A stretch of DNA of 64,000 bases, taken from NCBI GenBank assembly GCA_023459875.1, contig JAEWRY010000020.1:1-64000 (forward strand). Reading direction: 5' to 3'. The translations under genes and the position numbers were made by a program. The DNA is from Bacillota bacterium. GTDB taxonomy: Bacteria; Bacillota; Clostridia; Oscillospirales; Oscillospiraceae. The notes beneath the pieces are model-generated. The model was not told the DNA's origin, searched no databases, and saw only the letters and a list, made by a program, of their open reading frames with translations. Shown here piece by piece: positions 58,500-64,000 of this stretch (its first letter is position 1; every line of letters starts with the position of its first letter).

Positions 58500-60395
58500 T
58501 TAGGTGCCCCGCGGGACGGGAGTCGGCAAAATCTGCGGGACCGAAGTGGCCTCCGCGGTCGGATTCACCTCCGAAGTCGGGGACGCCTCAGGAACTGCCT
58601 GAGTCTCCGGCGTAACGGCGGGCGTCGTCTCAGGCGGCGGAGTCACCTCCGGAACGGGCGTTACCTCAGGGCCGGGCGTCACTCCCGGAACAGGCGTCGT
58701 CTCGGGAGACGGCGTGATCGTGGCCGGGGCGGATACGGGTTTTCCGGTAACAGGGTCAAGGCCAAGCGCCGGGGCGTCCGCCGGGTTGAGCAGATATACC
58801 TGATCCCGTTTTTTGTAATTGCTTACGCTTTCCAGCGTTCTGCTGATGAGGGTGCCGTCCGCGGCGTATACGTTGCGGTAGGCGTTCACCTTTTTGCCCG
58901 TGTAGGGCGTGACATCCTCCTTGGGAGAGCCCGCAGGCATGGAGGAATCGATGCGGTAGATGGTTTCCCAGGGCGTGGTACTGAGCACTTCGTTCGTCAT
59001 CTTCACATAGGTCTCGTCGGATTTTGTGCCCAGAAGATTGACTTTCAGATAGGTGGTTCCGGATACTTTATAGACACTGGTCACTACCTTGATGGGGTAT
59101 TGGGTGCTGTTTTCAAACCTGAAATCCAGGGAACCGTAATAAACGGTGGCGTCCATACCGTCCGGAACGTAGCCGACGGCGTAGGTGTGATTATACCGCT
59201 CCACGATTTTCAGGTTGGAATTGAGGGAGGCGTAATAAATGGTAGAGGAAACCTGACAGATTCCTCCTCCGATTTCATCGACCGACTGTCCCTTGATGTA
59301 AGCGGGCGCGGGAAGATAACCGGCCTCCGTAGTGCGCGGCCCGGTAGCGGTATTGTAGGAGAAAACCTCCCCGGGGAAAAGAACGCGGCCATTACATGAG
59401 GACGCAGCCAGCGTCACGTTGCTTTTCCGGTTGGCGGTTCCGCCCACCTTGCTGGTGGCGGTACCCAGGACGTTTGCAAAGAGCAGGGCGTCCAACTTCT
59501 GGGTGGTAGTCTCAGGCTCCTCCAGAATGAGGACGATTTCACATCGGGAGCCCCAGCCGGTATGGTCATACTGCTCCCGGGCAGCATTCACGTCAAAGGA
59601 TACGCCCGTGACATGGGGAATAATCTGATAGGAAGTATGGTCTACTTCCGCGTTCTTTGGCACCGTATACACCTGATTATAAAGAGCGTCGAAATCAATT
59701 TCGGCGGGAAGGATGGTAACCGGCGCAACCGTGAACGCGTCTCCCCCCGCGCCTCCGTTTTCGAAGGTCTGCAGGATCCGCTCTTTTAATGCATCCGTGT
59801 CAAGCTTGTACCCCGGTTGGCCTTTATGAATCACAATCGCGGTTCCGGTCACTTCCGCCTTGCTTTCCAGAACCGGTTCCTCCACGGTTTTCGCCAGCGC
59901 GGAAATGTCCCCATTGGCATCGGCATTCTCACGGAACTTAAGGGGGGCGTCTATTTGATAGCCGGAAAACAAAGCGGAAAGGAGAGCGGAACCTCCGCCA
60001 AAAAATCCCCCGGTTCGCCCATACCGGACTGCCGTATCCGCTACGGCGGAGGCGTCTATCGTCACGTCGCGGCCGGAGATCACTATTTTCTGATCCGATC
60101 CGACTCCGTCGCTGTACAAAAAGGCAACCGTCTGATCCGAGTATCTCGCCGAAATCTCGTCGCTGAGTCTCGTCTCGGCCTGAGCTCTGGTTAATCCCCC
60201 TAAAGCCACGCCGGCGGCGGAAACATTGGGGAGGACGGTTCCCGAATTGGCCACGTAGGCACAAAGGCCCAGATAGCTGCCGACAAGCAGCGCAAAAACT
60301 GCCGCGATCACAACCAATCCGACCTTTTTCCCCCGGGAAAGCCCAGCGCCCGCAGCCATGCGCTTGCCCCCTGAATTTTCCTCCATTCTTTCCAT
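58500..60395 (-). CDS. VanW-domain protein with PG-binding-like repeats and Pro-rich tail
   Basis: Membrane-anchored extracellular protein of about 631 residues. A cytoplasmic start (about 1-27), one TM (about 28-50, VGLVVIAAVFALLVGSYLG), two YkuD/PG_binding_4-like regions (about 60-300), then the VanW domain with CNGRVLFPGEVFSYNTATGPR, GGGICQVSSTIYYA and YGSLDFRFEN. The C-terminal ~90 residues are Pro/Thr/Glu-rich with repeated PGxEVTP motifs, probably a wall-spanning linker. VanW proteins are linked to cell wall modification, but function is unproven. Start chosen at the ATG of MERMEEN; several ATGs compete. Confidence 0.8.
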   Translation of the reverse strand: MERMEENSGGKRMAAGAGLSRGKKVGLVVIAAVFALLVGSYLGLCAYVANSGTVLPNVSAAGVALGGLTRAQAETRLSDEISARYSDQTVAFLYSDGVGSDQKIVISGRDVTIDASAVADTAVRYGRTGGFFGGGSALLSALFSGYQIDAPLKFRENADANGDISALAKTVEEPVLESKAEVTGTAIVIHKGQPGYKLDTDALKERILQTFENGGAGGDAFTVAPVTILPAEIDFDALYNQVYTVPKNAEVDHTSYQIIPHVTGVSFDVNAAREQYDHTGWGSRCEIVLILEEPETTTQKLDALLFANVLGTATSKVGGTANRKSNVTLAASSCNGRVLFPGEVFSYNTATGPRTTEAGYLPAPAYIKGQSVDEIGGGICQVSSTIYYASLNSNLKIVERYNHTYAVGYVPDGMDATVYYGSLDFRFENSTQYPIKVVTSVYKVSGTTYLKVNLLGTKSDETYVKMTNEVLSTTPWETIYRIDSSMPAGSPKEDVTPYTGKKVNAYRNVYAADGTLISRTLESVSNYKKRDQVYLLNPADAPALGLDPVTGKPVSAPATITPSPETTPVPGVTPGPEVTPVPEVTPPPETTPAVTPETQAVPEASPTSEVNPTAEATSVPQILPTPVPRGT

Positions 60396-60515
60396 CAACT
60401 CCAAACTGTTTGCACCTGCAAACTGAAATACATTATACAGCATTATTATTTAAAAAGTATTTACAGAACAGTTACACACAATATGCGCTGATTTCTCTTT
60501 CGAATACGAATTTTC

Positions 60516-60544
60516 TTGACACTTGAGCACCTCCGCCTTAAAAT
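60516..60544 (+). promoter_or_regulatory. Predicted sigma-A promoter of rny
   Basis: TTGACA and TAAAAT with a 17-base spacer, 44 bases before the rny start. A perfect -35. The divergent VanW gene has a TATAAT upstream without clear -35. Confidence 0.75.
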
Positions 60545-60587
60545 ATGTATGATTATGTAATGGAAAGTGGAGGTGTGTAAGGAACTC

Positions 60588-62135
60588 ATGGGTTATTATG
60601 TCCTGGTAGGCGTAATTTGTTTTATCGTTGCGCTTGCAATAGGCATTCCTCTTGGTATTCAATACCGTAAAAAAGTCTCTGAAAAAGAGATCTCCAGCGC
60701 CGAGGAAGAAGCCAAGCGAATCATAAATGAATCCATCAAAAGCGCCGAGAGTAAAAAACGCGAGGCGCTGCTGGAAGCAAAAGAAGAAATCCTCAAAGCC
60801 CGCAACGATTATGAGCGGGAAGCCAAGGAGCGCCGGGCAGACCTGCAGAAGCAGGAACGCCGTCTGCAGCAAAAGGAAGAGAACCTGGACCGCAAACTGG
60901 AGAACATCGAAAAGAAAGAAGAGTCCCTGGCCGCCAAACTTGCAAATCTGGAAGAATCCCGCGCTGAGGTTGCCTCGGTGAAAAAGAGCCAGATGGACCT
61001 GCTTGAACGGATTTCTGGGTTTACCGCGGAGGAGGCAAAGGCATACCTGATCGCGCAGCTGGAAACCGAGGTCACCCACGAATCGGCTGTGAAAATCAAA
61101 GAGATCGAGGCGCGCTTCAAGGAAGAGGCGGATAATAACGCCCGCGAAATCATCTCCCTTGCCATCCAGCGCTGCGCCGCCGACCATGTGGCTGAGGCCA
61201 CCGTTTCGGTGGTTCCCCTGCCCAACGACGAGATGAAAGGCCGCATTATCGGCCGCGAGGGCCGCAATATCCGCACTTTGGAAACCATGACCGGCGTCGA
61301 CCTGATTATTGACGACACACCGGAAGCCATCACCGTTTCCTGCTTCGATCCCGTCCGCCGTGAAATCGCACGGCTGGCGCTGGAGAAGCTCATCATCGAC
61401 GGACGCATCCATCCCGCCCGCATCGAAGAAATGGTGGAAAAAGCCAAACGGGAGGTGGACGCCACCATCAAGGCAGAAGGCGAGCGAGCCGTGTTTGAAA
61501 CCAACGTTCACGGCCTCCATCCCGAACTGGTCAAGTTGTTGGGCCGCCAGAAATACCGCACAAGCTACGGGCAAAATGTTCTGTCCCACTCCATCGAAGT
61601 CTCCCACGTGGCTGGTCTGCTCGCCGCCGAGATCGGCGCCGATGTGACTATGGCCAAGCGTGCCGGACTTCTGCATGATCTGGGCAAGTCCATCGACCAC
61701 GAGGTGGAGGGTTCCCACGTCACCATCGGCGTGGAGCTTGCCAGAAAGTATAAGGAGAGCGAGGAAGTCGTCCACGCCATCCATGCTCACCATAACGATG
61801 TGGAGCCCCACACGGTGGTGGCTTGTCTGGTCCAGGCGGCCGATGCTATTTCCGCAGCAAGGCCGGGCGCCAGACGCGAAAATCTGGAGAACTACATCAA
61901 GCGGCTGGAAAAGTTGGAGGAGGTCACCTCGTCCTTCCCCGGTGTGGAAAAATCCTTTGCCATCCAGGCTGGCCGCGAGGTGCGGATCATGGTGAAGCCC
62001 GAACAGATCTCCGAGGACCAGATGGTGCTTCTTGCCCGGGACATCGCCAAGAAGATCGAGGAAGAACTGGAATACCCCGGTCAGATCAAGGTTCATCTCC
62101 TTCGGGAAACCAAAGTAATCGAATACGCCAAATAA
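60588..62135 (+). CDS. rny: Ribonuclease Y
   Basis: Membrane-anchored endoribonuclease that starts mRNA decay in Firmicutes. TM at residues about 4-24, a long coiled coil (about 35-155), a KH domain (GRIIGREGRNIRTLE) and an HD domain with metal-binding GLLHDLGKSIDHE, followed by HAHHNDVEP. 515 residues is normal. The ATG of MGYYVLVG follows AAGGAA; a GTG seven codons upstream overlaps the GGAGGTG site and is less likely. It has a clear promoter and its own terminator. Confidence 0.96.
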   Translation: MGYYVLVGVICFIVALAIGIPLGIQYRKKVSEKEISSAEEEAKRIINESIKSAESKKREALLEAKEEILKARNDYEREAKERRADLQKQERRLQQKEENLDRKLENIEKKEESLAAKLANLEESRAEVASVKKSQMDLLERISGFTAEEAKAYLIAQLETEVTHESAVKIKEIEARFKEEADNNAREIISLAIQRCAADHVAEATVSVVPLPNDEMKGRIIGREGRNIRTLETMTGVDLIIDDTPEAITVSCFDPVRREIARLALEKLIIDGRIHPARIEEMVEKAKREVDATIKAEGERAVFETNVHGLHPELVKLLGRQKYRTSYGQNVLSHSIEVSHVAGLLAAEIGADVTMAKRAGLLHDLGKSIDHEVEGSHVTIGVELARKYKESEEVVHAIHAHHNDVEPHTVVACLVQAADAISAARPGARRENLENYIKRLEKLEEVTSSFPGVEKSFAIQAGREVRIMVKPEQISEDQMVLLARDIAKKIEEELEYPGQIKVHLLRETKVIEYAK

Positions 62136-62138
62136 GAT

Positions 62139-62178
62139 AAATCCGTCCCCCGGAAGCCTCCGGGGGACGGATTTTTTT
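62139..62178. terminator. Bidirectional terminator between rny and beta-CASP gene
   Basis: 12-bp perfect stem (arm CCGTCCCCCGGA), extended by AAAT/ATTT, and followed by TTTTTTT. It lies between the converging rny and MBL genes. Confidence 0.92.
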
Positions 62179-63776
62179 CAACGACTCCATTTTTCGATCA
62201 GATCGCTGAGTTCCTTGGTGAATTTTCTGAGATCCTTGTTGGCGCCGCCCCTGTTGCGCTCGATCACTTCCAGCAGCTTTTGTCCGGATGCCTCAAGCTC
62301 TCTGTACACAGGGGCACCGGTGACTGCAAACTCTCTGGTCTTCCTGGGTTCCAGCTCCACGCCGGCGGCCAGCATGGTATCGGCGGCCAGGTCGAAAACC
62401 TCTTCATGGAGGGGAGCATGGGCGGGAAAACTCTTATCCCGCAGTGACTGGGCAAAGATTTCGGTTACCGAGGCCTCTCCGTGGACCACAAAAACCTGCT
62501 TCGGCTTGGGGGATACGTGGCTGATCCAGCCCAGCAGGTGATCCCGGTCGGCGTGGGAAGACATGCCCTTGAAATTGACGATCTTGGCCTGCACCGCAAT
62601 CTCCTCGCCGAAGAGCCTCACCGATTTGGCGCCCTCCAGCAGATGGCGGCCAAGGGTCCCCTCCCCCTGATAGCCCACGAACACAATGGAACACTCGCTG
62701 CGCCAGAGGTTGTGCTTCAGGTGGTGGCGGATGCGCCCGGCGTCACACATGCCCGACGCGGAAATGATAACCTTGGAGGACTTGTCCTCGTTAAGTCCCT
62801 TCGACTCGTCGGTGGTGGTCACCAGCCTGAGTCCGGGAAAGGTAAGCAGGGAATCTCCGCCAAGGACGATCTTAAGCGCTTCTTCGTCCATATATCCGTG
62901 GAGGTCACCGGAGAAAACGCGCGTGGCCTCGTTTGCCAGCGGCGAATCCACACAGACGGCAAAGTCCGGATGGCTGCGCACCAGCCCCCGCTTTTTCATG
63001 TCCCGGATCAGATACAAAAGCTCCTGGGTGCGGCCTACGGCAAAAGCGGGGATGATGACGTTTCCTCCCCGCCGGAAGGTCTCGTCGATCACGCCGGCCA
63101 GGGCTTCCGAATAGTCTTCGGGAATTTCATGATTCCGGTCGCCGTATGTACTCTCCATCACAACATAATCGGCTTCGGTCACAAACTGCGGGTTTCTGAT
63201 GATCGGCTGGTCCACATTTCCGATGTCGCCTGAAAAAATGAGCTTACGGGTGACGGTCCCTTCGGTGAGCCACATTTCCACCGAGGCGGAACCGAGCAGA
63301 TGCCCCGCGTCCACAAACCGTATCCGGACGCCGTCCATCACGTCGATCATCTGGCCGTACTCGCAGGAAACGATATATTTGAGGGCTTCCTCGGCATCGG
63401 GAACCGTGTACAGCGGCTCCACCGGATCTTTTCCCGCCCGTTTGCCTTTCTGATTCTGCCACTGGGCGTCGCTCTCCTGAATGTGCGCCGAATCCCGAAG
63501 CATAATGGACAGGAGATCTCCGGTCAGGCGGGTGGTGAGGATTTTCCCGGCGAACCCTTGTTTCACAAGCAGAGGGATCCGCCCTGAATGATCGATGTGG
63601 GCATGAGTCACGATCACAAAGTCGATGCCGCCGGGGATAAAATCAAATTCGCCGTTGTTCCGTTCGTCCCTGCCCTGCTGAAGTCCGCAGTCGATCAAAA
63701 TCTTCCTGCCGTTCACCTCTACGCAGTGACAGCTCCCCGTCACTGCTTTCGCGGCTCCAAAAAACGTAAGCTTCAT
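62178..63776 (-). CDS. MBL-fold/beta-CASP ribonuclease-like protein
   Basis: 532-residue protein of the CPSF73/YSH1 branch of beta-CASP enzymes, which cut RNA. MBL motifs: THAHIDHSG, VDAGHLLGSASV (His) and the Asp in SGDIGNVDQ. The beta-CASP domain (about 225-400) shows IISASGMCDAGRIRHHL, VGYQGEGTLGRH and the later HGEASV. The C-terminal part (FKGMSSHADRDHLLGW) completes the active site. Likely involved in RNA maturation or decay in the cytoplasm; bacterial members are poorly studied. Strong AATGGAGG site. It is next to pyruvate kinase on the same strand. Confidence 0.85.
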   Translation of the reverse strand: MKLTFFGAAKAVTGSCHCVEVNGRKILIDCGLQQGRDERNNGEFDFIPGGIDFVIVTHAHIDHSGRIPLLVKQGFAGKILTTRLTGDLLSIMLRDSAHIQESDAQWQNQKGKRAGKDPVEPLYTVPDAEEALKYIVSCEYGQMIDVMDGVRIRFVDAGHLLGSASVEMWLTEGTVTRKLIFSGDIGNVDQPIIRNPQFVTEADYVVMESTYGDRNHEIPEDYSEALAGVIDETFRRGGNVIIPAFAVGRTQELLYLIRDMKKRGLVRSHPDFAVCVDSPLANEATRVFSGDLHGYMDEEALKIVLGGDSLLTFPGLRLVTTTDESKGLNEDKSSKVIISASGMCDAGRIRHHLKHNLWRSECSIVFVGYQGEGTLGRHLLEGAKSVRLFGEEIAVQAKIVNFKGMSSHADRDHLLGWISHVSPKPKQVFVVHGEASVTEIFAQSLRDKSFPAHAPLHEEVFDLAADTMLAAGVELEPRKTREFAVTGAPVYRELEASGQKLLEVIERNRGGANKDLRKFTKELSDLIEKWSR

Positions 63777-63823
63777 CCGGTACCTCCATTATGTGATTTA
63801 TTTCGCTGCCTTCCGGCAATCGG

Positions 63824-64000
63824 TTACAGGGGTTCTTCCACCACCTGGGCTTTGATGAGATTCGTGCTTCCCGTCTTGCCGATGGGCACGCCCGCCGTGA
63901 TGACGACCGTGTCGCCGGGGGACACCATGCCCTCCTTGCGGGCGCATTCCACGCAGAGGGAAAAGAGCCTGTCGGTGGAGTCCACCGAGCCGGACAGGAA
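63824..64000 (-). CDS. pyk: Pyruvate kinase, C-terminal end (partial)
   Basis: Only the last 58 codons are in the window; the gene continues beyond the right edge. They show GDTVVITAGVPIGKTGSTNL, the C-terminal allosteric domain of pyruvate kinase, which makes ATP and pyruvate from PEP at the end of glycolysis. The stop TAA is 47 bases from the start of the beta-CASP gene, so the two might form one transcript. Confidence 0.88.
   Translation of the reverse strand, partial: FLSGSVDSTDRLFSLCVECARKEGMVSPGDTVVITAGVPIGKTGSTNLIKAQVVEEPL

Noticed and set aside
57585..59399. 604-codon plus-strand open frame across the membrane protein and VanW genes
   Set aside because: Very rich in Arg and Gln or Gly with no domain; it is the shadow of two real minus-strand genes.
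60450..62096. Long open frame (548 codons) on the minus strand across rny
   Set aside because: It is antisense to an unmistakable RNase Y gene, has no family features and runs in the codon-position-mirrored frame that is often open in GC-rich coding DNA.

Overview
The window looks like chromosomal DNA of a Gram-positive anaerobe of the class Clostridia, most likely an Oscillospiraceae/Ruminococcaceae-type gut or sediment bacterium. Supporting signs are the WalRK-YycH-YycI signalling operon, an Rrf2-NifS-NifU iron-sulfur module, RNase Y, VanW-domain and YetF-type proteins, moderately high GC, strong Shine-Dalgarno sites and frequent GTG/TTG starts. I see no rRNA, tRNA or CRISPR array. The organism assignment is inference from gene content.

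Layout. 0-13.3 kb is housekeeping DNA: rlmH, a WalJ-like metallohydrolase and murA on the minus strand; then a Nudix hydrolase, the walRK-yycHI envelope-stress operon, an Rrf2 regulator with nifS and nifU, and a methionine importer (metN-metI-metQ). 13.3-17 kb holds a copy of a hairpin-chain repeat followed by an overlapping cyanophycin pair (cphB-cphA) for nitrogen/carbon storage and recovery. 17-28.6 kb is an accessory block of small-molecule sensing and detoxification genes: four proteins with GyrI-like ligand domains (two AraC, one MerR, one free-standing), an MFS pump, GNAT acetyltransferases, a Fpg/Nei-like protein without the usual N-terminal proline, an editing-type deacylase, a frameshifted methyltransferase and a metallo-beta-lactamase-fold enzyme. 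28.7-33.8 kb is a two-component system plus MacB-like ABC exporter, typical of peptide-antibiotic sensing and export.

33.8-49.9 kb is a patchwork of mobile and broken DNA. It contains an IS1182-type element, two more copies of the hairpin-chain repeat (one interrupting a DtxR/MntR-like regulator), a MarR regulator with a clear palindromic operator, an unusual PEP/pyruvate-binding protein with a degenerate KaiC-like N-terminus, a complete IS5-type element with inverted repeats and target duplication, and a decayed mobile element (parA, frameshifted parB, replication-type protein, DUF7768-type protein, serine recombinase lacking its catalytic N-terminus). A QueD-like, flavin reductase and pirin trio follows, and then an orphan set of 30-bp-period repeats. 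50-64 kb is core again: rlmD/rlmCD, a lipoprotein, secA-pgeF with a solute-binding lipoprotein, a membrane protein with a VanW-domain protein, rny, a beta-CASP nuclease and the 3' end of pyruvate kinase.

The most interesting unexplained structure is the roughly 190-bp hairpin-chain repeat (13.27, 35.35 and 35.56 kb). Its copies keep their stems through paired base changes, and it shares terminal hairpin motifs with the neighbouring IS1182-type element. Other items worth a check are the GyrI-domain cluster, the well-defined MerR and MarR operators, and the enzymes with missing catalytic residues.
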